64,000 nucleotides of DNA, taken from Cyathus striatus. Taxonomy: Eukaryota; Basidiomycota; Agaricomycetes; Agaricales; Nidulariaceae. Position 1 is the first letter of the stretch; each line of letters starts with the position of its first letter. Shown piece after piece: positions 33,473 through 44,459 of this stretch. The notes under the pieces are model-generated. The model was not told where the DNA came from. It searched no databases and saw only the letters and a list, made by a program, of their open reading frames with translations. The position numbers and the translations under genes are program-made. The DNA lies in assembly GCA_025738555.1 (NCBI GenBank), contig JAOVFP010000002.1, positions 1,488,001 through 1,552,000 of the forward strand, written 5' to 3'.

Positions 33473-35227
33473 CTTCTTCGCAAACCATGGACGATTGACC
33501 TCTGGAGAAAGATCGGCTCCACGGTACTTTAATACCGGAGGTTTCTGTAGCCCCTCCATATCCACACTAATCTGATGTAACTCAAGAACCTTTGCAACCT
33601 GTTGCTCTAAGAATGATTCTTGTGAACTTATTCCACCTCGCAATTTATAAACAACCATGGTTGTGGAGAAGCCGGGTGGAGGATTTATGTGCTGTCCATA
33701 CAGAGCAGTCTTAGCTGTCACATCGGTGAGCTCCATTGAGATACCATTGTCCATCCCATCGTAGTCGTAAATTGCATTGTTGTACATGTACCAAGTTCTA
33801 AAGTGGTTAGCACCATAGAAAGCATGCCCAATCATTTCGTAAGTAACGGACCCCCCGTCAGGTCGAATTTCCCCTGGAAAATTCCAAACTAAAAGTAAAT
33901 TGTCCTTGCCTTGAGGCGTAAAACAACCCTCATCCACATTGATGATTAGTACGACTGGGATAGATAACCATTTCATAATATTGAAGTTAACCCCAGTGCA
34001 CTTGGGCTTGCCATCAATGGTTCTGTAACAGGGAAGTACATCGTGGATGTCGTATTTAAAGCAGGTTTGATGTTGAAGCCAGGTATTTGCATTTCCTTTG
34101 AATGTGTTAAAGTCATTAATGGTCAGATGAACGGCCCTTTTCCGTTTCGGCGTTTTTTCCATGTACAAGTGTGTAATCTCGTTTGCATCAAGAGCTTTAC
34201 AACATACGCATATGGCCACCTCGAGTCGTTCAAAGTACAGGTGGCTGTTATACTTACTTTCTGTGCTCGCCTTGTTCACAACGTCATAAAACCATTCCTA
34301 ACCATGAAGCCAATAAGAAAGTATATGTGATAGATCGTACCAACTCACTCAGAGATTGTTAAATTCGCCCTTTTTAACACTTCCTATCCTATTATTTGCA
34401 AGATAGGCTAAAAATGTATTCCGTTCCTCTGACAGCTTCTTTACAGAGGATTGGCTAAAGACTTCGGCTTGATAGCCCAAGTATTTATGAAATAATGTTT
34501 TGACTACCTTCAGATGGCAGTTTGGTGGCACAGTCCTCACCACAGTTGCGAAGTCGCGAGGGCGACGATACAAAGCCTGAAATAACAGCTGTAAAGAGGA
34601 ATCCAACCAGCACGAATTATCCTCCCATGAGAAGGAAGCAAAAAGACTGGGCTGGCACCCTCCATTAGAGATACTGGAGCTATAATCATCATATGTTTTC
34701 TTCTTTTGAGGCTTTGTAATGCCTTCAGGTAGTATCTCGTGCTGAGTTTTCTTTTGAGGCTTCATAATACCTTTAGGTCCTTGTCGAGTCTTCTGTTGTG
34801 TTGTAACTTTGTTTGTGGTATTTTTTGTGGCTCTATCCGCTGCTTTTGTCACTTGAAGGAGCTTAGCCTTCTCTTTGTTCTTAGCAGCTTCATTTAGACC
34901 CACTTGGGTATCTAGATATTTTTTTGTTTTGTGATCGTAAGGATGACCATTGTTCATGATCTTCTCTGTTCTTTTCTTCTTCGGTTTATTCTCAACCAAT
35001 GTTTTCTTTGGAGACTCCTCTTCAGGCGATTCGGTCGCTTTACTTTCCTTCCATGTTTCCTCATCTGTCAAGTCATTTATTGGCTTCCTTTCTGGATGGC
35101 GAGACTTTCGATCGTATGTCTGCCAGGGTGCAGCTTTTCCATAATGAATACATGTGCCAGCTGTGAAAATAAATATCAGTACCTTCCCCAACTTAAGATA
35201 AGAGTAAAGACTTACTAATGACAGCAT
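33473..35227 (-). pseudogene. USPL1/C98-like cysteine peptidase region with basic linker
   Basis: Exon 35227-34349 has a Lys-rich linker of about 170 residues (KKRTEKIMNN, KPQKKTQHE and a near-repeat GITKPQKKKT), then the Cys box SFSWEDNSCWLDSSLQLLF with Cys codon 34610-34612. The next exon, 34279 region to 33473, holds CVCCKALD, a central part with VNFNIMKWLSIPVVLIINVD, and the His box GANHFRTWYMYNN followed by YDYDGMDNG (His codon 33803-33805, then Asp). Cys, His and Asp in this spacing, plus CWLD and NHFxTW, resemble USPL1 (peptidase family C98, SUMO isopeptidase) more than typical USPs. A TGA stands directly before the donor at 34352; CGA is a likely ancestor. Confidence 0.65.
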
Positions 35228-36712
35228 TGAATGTCATTTCATTCATGTCTGCAAGCACCTTCAATGATTTAAGGCCTTCATAAAAGTAGTGGTCTCGACC
35301 CTGGGCCATGTACATCTTGAAGTGCTGCGCTTCCTCAGCATTCGTTGTGGATGGTAGAGATGTCCATTCAGCAACCTCCATCGTTCGTTTACACTGGAAA
35401 ATCATGGATGCCATGTGGGGGCATAAATACCAGGAGAGCCATGGCTTCACCTTTGGGAAGGTTAGAAAAATCTTCTCAAGAATCTGGTCAAATTCTTTTG
35501 CCGGCACATCAAGAAGACAAAGCACATTCATTTTGAATTTATAGCCATTGGAATCATCAGCGATTCCTTTCATATGCTTTATACGCCTCACACTGCTCCT
35601 GAAATGCTGTTGGCAGCCTTTCAGAAGACCCCCAGCAGTGACCGTCAGTTCATCAACATCCTGAGGATCATTCATTTCAATGGCCATCTCAACAAACACA
35701 TTGATATACCCATTTCGCTGGGCCTCACTGAAATCAACAACCTAACAGATGGTTAATGTGTGTTATCTTTAGAGAGAACATATAAAAGACACACCCCTGA
35801 GAAGGCACTATCGGTGATCTGCACGTTGCTCTCTTCATACAGAATGAAGATATTTTTGAATATCACCTGGAAATGTAGTTTATAGTATTGGCTTGTTAAG
35901 CCGTCGCTGTAGGTGAACAAGACCAGCATCCATGATAAAGTTTGCGGGCAAAAGAGTGTAGATATAATTATAACAGAAGACCTGTCTTTCCACCAACCAT
36001 GCATGGCATCTGAGATAAGACCATTTAACCCAGAAGGATAAAATTCAGCTCTGACAAGTAAGGAAGCCATCCAAGTAGATTGGAAGGAGATAACCTTCCT
36101 GTCAATAAGATCTTCAGTGACAATAAATGTTGGATATTCATCATAAAATGTTTTGTAGGCTTCGAAATTGAACTCGAGCATCTTTGGGGGGCCCCCCAAA
36201 GACTCAATGATCTGTCTTCTTTCCACAGCGATTCTGTGGGTATTGTTATAGCAGGAGGAATAATCAGTTGCTGGCACCCCAGGTATGCCCATTACATCTT
36301 GCGGTCCTGTCTTCAGCTCTGAAGCTTTAGCATTTGGATATTTGATGACATCCTGCCTTAACTTGTCACACTGCACTGGTAAGGGACTAACTATGTCACC
36401 CGGTTTGCCGTGATGATGATAACCATGCTGATGGAAATATATGCCTGTCTTATAAACATAAGTAATGGCCTTTGCGCGGCATGTAATGTAGGTGATCAGG
36501 TTTCTACATTGCTTACACTTGTGCTCCTGTTGCCCAACTCGTTCCTGCACTGTGGCTCTGGTGCGAATAATAACTTTGCAATGGGGATTATCACAGGTAA
36601 AGACTCCTTGACAAGTTCTTTCACTTCTGTAGCCTCCTTTGTATTTTTTTGCACTTTGGCTTCCATTCTTTTTCACTCCCCAAGATGACTGATTCACCCA
36701 TTGGATCTTCAT
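35193..36712 (-). pseudogene. GCM-type zinc finger plus MULE transposase core
   Basis: Exon 36712-35753 opens with a Cys/His domain: QWVNQSSWG, TCQGVFTCDNPHC, EHKCKQC, ITCRAK and GIYFHQHGYHHHGKP, the ligand order of the GCM/WRKY-GCM1 zinc finger class known from transposons. Then comes a MULE DDE core: LLVRAEFYPSGLNGLISDAM (first Asp codon 36008-36010), a YSDGLTSQYYKLHF block, the splice-joined VVDFSEAQRNGYINVF (second Asp) in exon 35699-35193, GGLLKGCQQHFRSSVRRI, and LPSTTNAEEAQHFKMY. It would act as a cut-and-paste transposase in the nucleus. Confidence 0.75.
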
Positions 36713-36722
36713 TCATCCTGTA

Positions 36723-38290
36723 TCAGCATAATATTGCAGAGTATCTGTGATGCCACTCCCCATCTGGAAAAGTGTTCCATGTATTAGGGTCTTCACCAGG
36801 CCAAAGTTCCACTGTTTTGGTGATATTTTTGAGCTCATGTTCATTGATTCCTCTGAACTTGCAACCGCTCTTAGTGTTCAGGCCCTTCCCATTGTCTTCG
36901 TCATCGTTGATCTCTCTATCACTGTCATTGCTGTCACTGCCAGTACTGTCACTACCATTATTGTCACTGTCATTGCTGTTGCTGTTGTCATCTGTACAAT
37001 GTGCAGTCTGGTGGTTAGTGTTATTCTTTGAAGCTTTAGAATTGACTTGTGTCTGTGCATGGGTTGCAGTTGACCATATAGGTTCCATGGGCTCAGGAAG
37101 TAGTCCGGTTATGTCCCTTTCAACGGGCCTTGGAATATATCCATGGACATGTCCTAATGCAAAAGGATAGATAGTATCTAGCAAATAACGTCTTAGTATA
37201 CATCAATAACTGACCTTCAGGTGTTACAAAGAGCATGAATCCTTTCGGTATGCCTTGTTCCACCTGTTCATATACTTTGCCAATTATTTTATTCTTCTTA
37301 TCAATATTGTCCTGTGTTTCATTTTTGTAGGTCTGTAAGCAGGCTATAACCACACCTGGTGGTGGATGTTAGAAAAGGTAGAGGGCATATCATTATAGTG
37401 TAATGAACTGGCCGTATTGAGGAGATCCTGCGTAGTTGTTTCCCTCCTACTCCCCTCTCCTTCAGTCTTCTTTCTCTTCACCACTGGAAGCTTTCAGTTT
37501 CTTTGGAGGGGGAGATGTGGGATTCGAAATGGAACATTTGTGTTTATGTCCAACAGCAAATAAACTTGCAATCGACTGCGCAAATTTGGTCTGCTATTGT
37601 GTAAGCAAGAAGTTATAGATGAATACTAATTACTAGTACATACAAATCCCATTTCTCGATTCCTGTTTAGCACTATCTATAACTTGCTGCAAGCTGGGAT
37701 AAAAATGATGTTGAGGTCTGAAGCAATGAATCTGTTTCAATAAAGCCCCCTTTTTCAAACTGCAGAAAAAAAGTATTATCCCCATATAACATGTACTTAT
37801 CTGATGCGCCTCAGACATATCAATGACATATTACTACTCGCTCCGGCCATCCGGCAGCAATGCACATAATCACATAGATGTTTATCAAGTTCAACTGCTC
37901 TACTGGTACTATCACCTGGAAATATCCTGGCTCAATGCCAAGAGACTCAGATATGTTAGCCAATGCAACACCTAGTTCTTCAGTTAAGGAATCAGTGGGA
38001 GATTATTCCCTACTTCATCCTGTCTGTCTTAACTCATTAAGAGACTTACATGTTTCACATGCCTGTTGGAGTCATTCACTACTGCGCTTGGAATCTTCGG
38101 CTGCTTGTTCAAGACATGAAGGTTTGGGAGGTGCATCATGTTTGGCATCTAAGTGAGATCATGAGTGGCAAGTCTGGATATCAGGTACAGGATCGGCAGG
38201 GTTGATGTTGTCAACAGATAAGTCTACCACTGCAATCTTTTTCATATGTGTACAAGAATTAGAAACAGTGAGTACTAATGATACAGCCAG
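36723..38290 (-). pseudogene. N-terminal exons of the transposon gene
   Basis: Pieces in order: MKKIAVVDLSVDNINPAD with PSCLEQAAEDSKRSSE and LQQACETCKSLNELR (38260-38000, with TGAs inside); QIHCFRPQHHFYPSLQQV (about 37740); FAQSIASLFAVGHKHKC with PPPKKLKASSGEE (37620-37466); VVIACLQTYKNE with KGFMLFVTPEG (37353-37215); TIYPFALGHVHGYIPRP, an acidic Asn/Ser/Asp run, and LWPGEDPNTWNTFPDGEWH (37184-36740). The last motif precedes the GCM zinc finger, as FPDS-type motifs do in GCM domains. The junction to 36712 does not splice cleanly; a frameshift is likely. Confidence 0.5.
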
Positions 38291-39004
38291 GAATTTAATG
38301 AAACAGTACATGATCAAGATATAGTATAGGGTGTGGAAGAGATTGTCACGCAACAACATGTGTGATTGATTTAAGACTATCTTAGTGTTAATATATTATT
38401 TAGAGACTTCTATCTATACCTGAGAACAAAAATGTACAATGAAAATGTGGAAAATAGAGGACAAATCATAGACTATGGCACCTCCAATGCTATGGCAACC
38501 GAACTACAGTACTATGACGCTCCAATGTATGATGCTCCAGCTATTAATAAATTCACCGTACTAAAAACCTGCACTGTATTTCGGTTGCTGTAAATAAGTG
38601 TCGCCATAAACTCAGATTTGGCTCATTTCTCAATATTTTATACAGAAATGTATTCTTCTGTTTTTATACTATGCATTCATATATTGTAACACTGCAAAAT
38701 GTCTGTGAAATTGACCATTTCAACTACTTTCTAAAGATTCGGAAATTTCCGTCCTTATTCCCACGCTCATCTGAGCAGCCTAATGCTGGCAGCTGGCAGC
38801 CTATAGCAGGCTATGCAAAAAAGTGTAGAGGTGTAATCCTCTACAGGTGAGCCTTCCTCAGTCCCAAGTGCGTAAGACCAGTTCTATAGGGAGAAACTAG
38901 CTACACAGGCGTAGGGATGACGGTAAGAAAGACTAAAGAGTGGTGATGTAAGCGAGTCTACTTATGTGCTACTGTAAACCTTAACCCAACTCTTACATCA
39001 TTCT
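38291..39004. other. Spacer between transposon gene and Helitron copy 2
   Basis: AT-rich. Around 38825-38845, TGTAGAGG and CCTCTACA form an 8-bp inverted pair. No gene is seen. Confidence 0.3.
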
Positions 39005-42000
39005 TATCACATATGCCTGAACAATCTCAATAACAATCCAGCAATTGCTGCTTATTACTTTCAAAAACGTTGAGAGATCTTTTTCAAAATGTTTCTTCAG
39101 CCCAAGTGGAATGTCAAAGATTTCTGGTGGCGCTATGAATGGCAACATTGTGGAAGCAGTCATGTTCATGGATTTTTGTGGCTGAATGATGCACCATCAG
39201 TTGATACATTGGACACTTCTAATCCTGTAGAAATGCAGAAATGGCTTGACTTTTGGGATAATCACATTTCCACTTGGAATCCTGATCCACATCTTTGACC
39301 AGCTGATATACACCCATCAGCACGGTTGTTCAACACACTAAAAGATACCAAACGTGAACTAGCTGAAATGCTGAATCGTCTTCAGCGTCATACAAAATGC
39401 ACTTCTTATTGTCAAAGAAAGAAAAAAGATACAGGCAAAATATTTTGTCGATTTGGATTTCCTAGACAATGTAGAAATGCATCTGTATACAGCAAAGAAC
39501 CTGGACGAGATTTTGCAGAGTATCAACCCAAGCGCAATGATGAGATACTAAATCCATACAATGTTGGGTTTATCTTGGGTTGGCGAGCTAATATTGATTG
39601 TCATCCAGTAATTAATCGTGAGGCTGTTGTTTCATATGCAGCAAAATATGCAAGCAAAGGAGAGAGTGTTTCTTCTGGTCACCAACATGCATTACAAACT
39701 GCAATTTCATGCCTTGAAAATACAGATCGTGCAGGAGTTGCATATCAGAAGACCCTCTCCACATTTGTATCTGAATGTGATATTTCTGCTCAGGAAACTT
39801 GCCACATTCTTCTTGGGTGCCCTTTAACTCGTTCTTCTCGGGTTATTCAGGGTGTCTGTGTTGATCTGAAAGAAAGTTTCATTGTGGACTTTGATAGGTC
39901 CAATGTGGAGAAAATTGGTGTTTTGCAACACTACATTAAATGACCAGCCACTGATGACTTGAAAAGTATTACTTTGCTTGAATTTGCTACCAACTAGAAT
40001 TGGAGAGGTCAAAAATATATCAGGTGTGGAAAAAGACAGGCCAAACCTTATGTTGTGTCCATTTGGCCTCGATATAGACCTGATCAAAGTGATACAGATA
40101 CATATGAGAAATATTGCTATGCAAGAATGATTCTTCATCATCCCTTTCAGAAAGTAGAAGATCTTTTAAATGGTTGTCCAGATTGGAGAACTGCATATAA
40201 TACTCACTGTCTTGCTTGTCATCATATTCATTTTGATGATACTCTTCCACTTCAATTGTCTGCAACTGATGATTCAGACATTGAAGATGATGAATCAGAC
40301 TCAGAGTCTTTACATGATGAAGACAATAAAGATGAACCTTACTTTGCTGAATGGATGTTAGAAGCTGCATGTGGTCCAAATCAAGTTACAGAATCTATTA
40401 CTAGAAATTTAGGACAATGTGATTTAGATTTGGAATATGACTGGATTTCTCATACTCCTCAAATTAATATCTTAGAAGAAGCTATTGTCTGGCTTACAGC
40501 AAAAGTAAAGGAGTCACCAAATGATCTTATACAGGCTCTTCCAGAAGTTGACTATCACCAACTTAAAGGGGATCAGCAAAAAGTTTTCTTACAGGTTATG
40601 GCTTATATCAAAAAAATTCTACATGGTGGTGAACATTCTTCTCCACTTCATCTAAATGTTGATGGCACAGCTGGTACTGGAAAGTCATTCATTATTTGGG
40701 CAATTTCAACTGCAATTCACAATTTATTTCCTGATGCCACATCTGATCCAGTTATTCATATGGCTCCAACAGGTGTAGCAACTTTTGGTATTCGTGGCTG
40801 GACCATAAATTTTGCTTGCATGATTCCTGTTAAAGGAGCTTTTAATCAACTATCCCAAACATCTCTCACTCGATTTCAAACACGTTGGAAAGATGTTCAA
40901 CTTTTGATACTAGATGAGAAGTCAATGGTTGGCTGTACAAGCATGGGTCAAATTGATCGTTGCTTACGTCAGGCATATCCAAATAAAGCTGCAGAAATGT
41001 TTGGTGGAATGGCAGTTATTATTTTTGGTGACTTTGCTCAGCTTCCTCCTGTTGGGGATTCTCCTTTATATTCCTCCAAAATATCTAGTGGACAATCTGG
41101 ATTATCCTCAGAAGGAAGACGTGCCTATGAATCATTTACACAATCCATCACTCTAAAGACAGTTTTTCGTCAAGCAGGAGATGATCCATTACAAATTGCC
41201 TTTCGTGATGCACTTCTTTGTTTATGCACATATTCCACCACTCCAGTTGACTATAACCTCTTCTCAACACGTTTCTGGGAACGTCTTACACCTGAAGAAC
41301 ACTTACTTTTTAATGATGCTCTGCACCTCCTTCCAACTCGTGAATCAGTTTCCCAGCTAAATATAAAAAGACTTGCACTGCTTGGCAAGCCTGTAGTTCG
41401 TTGTTTAGCCAAGAATAACTGTGTGGAAGCAAAAAAGGCCTCTGAAGAGGATGCAGAAGGACTTGAACCTGAAATTCTTTTGTGTGAAGGTGCAAGAGTA
41501 ATGATTACAAGAAATCTCTGGACTGCAAAAGGTAATTTTAGGTTTTGTTGAACATTGTAATTTGTTGATTTACATTTACTGCTACAAAATTATAGGACTG
41601 GTAAATGGTGCACAAGGTATTGTGAAAAGAATCTGGTATAACCCACTTTTGAATCCTCAAAGGGGTGACTTGCCAGCAGTTGTATTTGTATCATGTGAAG
41701 GATATTCAGGTATGTGATATTTAAATTTTTTGTAATTCAAATTATTTAATTGTAGGTTTCAGGTCCTACTATCCCTCAATGGGCAGACATAGATTCATCT
41801 TGGGTTCCAATTACACCTGTTACTGCTCAATGGGAGAGTAAAACTCAGAAGCAAATGTCTCACACACAGCTACCTCTAACTTTGGCTTGGGCAATTACTG
41901 TTCACAAAAGCCAGGGTTTAACATTGCAAAAGGCTACCATTGACTTAGGTCCAAAAGACTTTGTCAATGGTCTCTCATTTGTAGCCATTTCACATGTCAA

Positions 42001-42175
42001 AAATTTAGGTGGACTTGCCTTTCGTTCATCATTTCCTCACAGTCGCCTTCAAAGAAAAGATGAAACACCAACAATGTGTATGCTCAGAGAAGACAATGAG
42101 AGACGAGAGAGATTAGGTTTTGAATTAAATACATATGGAATGGATTTAAGTGAATTTGTATTTAATGATTTATAG
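39005..42175 (+). pseudogene. Helitron copy 2: HUH Rep plus PIF1-like helicase, stop-riddled
   Basis: One frame runs from about 39005 to 42175 with introns 41532-41595 and 41710-41762. It is interrupted by TGA at 39071, 39296 and 39941 and by TAG near 39995. The Rep part has NNPAIAAYYFQKR, FWWRYEWQHCG and the HUH motif SSHVHGFLWL, then the two-tyrosine motif YAAKYASKGE. The helicase has Walker A GTAGTGKS, Walker B LILDEKSM, GDFAQLPPVGD, a KTVFRQAGDDP block and AWAITVHKSQGLTL. The last motif is FVAISHVKNL where SRV is expected. Rolling-circle transposition needs Rep nicking and this helicase; the copy is dead. The DUF6570 N-terminal domain is absent, so the 5' part is truncated. Confidence 0.9.
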
Positions 42176-42272
42176 CACTTATTTTGTTCACATGAAAATA
42201 TATAATATAAAACTAGGATTCATCAAGCTCTCCCTTTAACGTGCGTCGCGAAGCGACATACGTTGCATGTTA
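42018..42272 (+). mobile_element. Helitron 3' terminus (copy 2)
   Basis: Includes the end of the helicase frame, about 60 bp of AT-rich trailer, the hairpin 42238-42264 (AACGTGCGTCGC-GAA-GCGACATACGTT) and the terminal GCATGTTA. It matches 5132-5385 closely. Identity stops at 42272. Confidence 0.85.
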
Positions 42273-42799
42273 TATTTTCGTAAGGTGAAAGGAAGTGATT
42301 CTTGTAAGTACGATCCAAACGTTATGAACTCCGAACTGATCGCCGCTCGTTCTTCTTGGCAACGATACAGAAATCACTGTAGCGTATCGCGTATCGCCAT
42401 ATTTGAATTACCCTAGTATCCTGCCGAAAAAGTTTAGCGCGCGTCACAAAACAGCTGTAGCTGTATCGTGTATCGCCAAGATTGAACTCTACTGATATCA
42501 TCGATACGCCAGTGCCTTCAAACCCACCACAACCTCCTCTGAGTCCCTTCGTGCTGTGGTAAATATGTGCTATGCTTCGCTCTCCAGTTCCAGTTTGTAT
42601 GGATGTCGATGTCATATCAATGAACTACGTTACTATGTGCAGAATCCTCAGGTATCAGCTCTACTGACAAGAATAGTCATTCGCATCACTAGCTCCAGCG
42701 TCTCACCCACATTGTACGACCTCCATTAGCCGTTAGGCCTTAGGACCTGATCCTTTGAGTACAGTAGGAGCCGATAAACACCGTGGACTTGTTGAAGTA
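42273..42799. other. Region without a supported gene
   Basis: Contains repeated GTATCGCGTATCGCC-like words (42376-42485), but no gene or element could be defined. Confidence 0.3.
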
Positions 42800-44330
42800 G
42801 TAGTTCGATACTATGGTTAACACAGTAGTATGTACTGACACGATGCCTCAGATTGTAAGATTGAAGAGGAGCACTTCTACGGAACGAAGCACTCTCTATA
42901 ACTCCGCGCATCAACATTACGCCGTGCGTTCCGCACGGAGGCTCTACAGCCTCATGTGGTCTCTGCCAGACGTGGTGTCGCCCACTATATATATCCCAAT
43001 CGTACTTCTACCATTGCACTCCATCACCACCTACAGCCGCACCCCCGTCATCTTGGGTATCAACGCCGTCCACAACCTGAGCACCCCTCTTCCGCTCCAG
43101 GTGCTTACTCGGTACCTCCCCTCGCACACGAAGGAATGGGTGGAGCACGGGAGCAGCGTATCTGCCCTGTGCACCGATTTTCTAGTTTTTCGGCAAGTTC
43201 TCGGAGAGATAGAAGGGGGGGTGCGTGCGCGAGTTGAATGGGGCCGGGAGCACATATCTGAAACATGTCCACGCTTTGGAGAAGGAGAATAGGTGGACTA
43301 GGATGCTTCTGCAGCTGCTGGCAGAGGACGAGGAAGAACAAATAGGGTATGCTGGGCTCCATGGGAGGGGTCAGGGAAGTCCCGGTAAGTTTCGTCGATT
43401 ATCAATGGTAGATCGTGGGACTGGGCGAGGGCGTGGAGGGTGGTGAGCAGGGTGGGTGTTGCTCACGCCTGCCAAAATCCGTTAGAACGGGCGGGAAAAG
43501 CGGGGAGAAGGACATACAGAGCTGTTTAGAGTGTAGCAAGCACAACGGTTCATGTAAGTGATTAGCTCCTTCCACCTCTAGACCGACGGAACAATCCATC
43601 CAGTTGGAGAGTAAGGACGCGGGATTATTGTCGCCCTTGAATTGCGTGTCCTCGTCGTGGGGAAGAATGAGGCAGCTTACTTGTAGCTGAAGTACCTGCA
43701 ACACTGTCAGCCCGACCAGTAGTACTTGAAGCACGAAACGAAATACCAAGGCACAGGAAGAATAACCTCATCGAAAACGTGCACATTACACATAACACTC
43801 GCAACAAAAGCGAGATTACACCCCGCCGTCAGCGCAACATTGTCCGCAGTCCATACATGTTCCTCCTATACCGCCCTTCATCCCTTCCACTAAAGCAGCG
43901 CGAAGTGCGGGTTCTCGATCCAGACTTACGTATCCGAAACTTGGAGGAGACGAAGAAGCTTTCCCTAAGACGAATTGAAGTGAGGTAGGAGGAGGAATCC
44001 AGGGACACCTTGCGACATGTTCAGCAGTGGTCTAGTGGGTATGGACCACTAGGTTGTTACTCAGTGAAAAGTAGTTTATATCCTGATATAAAATTAAGTT
44101 CAATATTTAGTGGCAGAAGGCGATGGTAGACTAACAGCGGTGTGATTGTGGATACGTTGTAAGGGCAGGGCAGTAGTTGGGCGGTAGCCTAATTGTTTGA
44201 CTGGGGTGTTCAGAACCATTTCAGTCATTTATTCGGTTTTAAAGCTTTCGTCGTTTCTTAAACTATCCCCCGATCCCGAGTACTGAATTCGAGTTATGAG
44301 TCCCACATAACCTGGGTGGGTGTGAGTGAG
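42800..44330 (+). repeat. Segmental duplication D1, copy 1
   Basis: Aligns in order with 49690-50960: GGGTATCAACGC(C/G)GTCCAC near 43056 with 49761; GAAGTACCTG and CACAGGAAGAATAACCTCAT near 43690-43770 with 50280-50360; GTTTGACTGGG near 44200 with 50795. In both copies a plus-strand reading gives IPRHRKNNL in a similar context, so the ancestor may have been a gene, but no family is recognised and stops are frequent. A third partial copy is at 45600-45860. Confidence 0.55.
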
Positions 44331-44459
44331 ATGAAAGACCGCGAAGACTCAGGAGCACCATCTTGGGAAGCGGATCATGTGAGTCCCGAGTCAAGAGTTG
44401 TTTGTCTAAATCCTGAAATCCAAACACTTCAAATCTATATATTCAATTCACACAGCACT

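Larger units (their letters stand above)
31205..38290 (-). mobile_element. Large MULE-type transposon gene: GCM, transposase, C98-like peptidase, PHD
   Basis: A chain of minus-strand exons that read in domain order N to C: an acidic low-complexity leader; a GCM-like zinc finger; a MULE transposase core; a long basic linker; a USPL1/C98-like cysteine peptidase; a PHD finger; a Tudor/PWWP-like segment; and an unassigned C-terminal piece. Introns of about 40-60 bp separate many parts. The chain is broken by several TGAs, at least one frameshift near 36715 and a solo LTR (32796-33467). Terminal inverted repeats and target duplicates were not found, so element ends are not defined. Whether this was one polypeptide or two neighbouring genes is inferred from the frame continuity between parts. 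Confidence 0.65.

Noticed and set aside
36747..37170. Plus-strand frames opposite the acidic run of the transposon gene
   Set aside because: They are Ser/Leu/Val readings of the complement of an Asp/Ser/Asn-coding low-complexity stretch.
43031..43362. Overlapping frames on both strands in the D1 duplication
   Set aside because: They are GC-rich and open on both strands, with no domain and no conservation of openness in the other copy.
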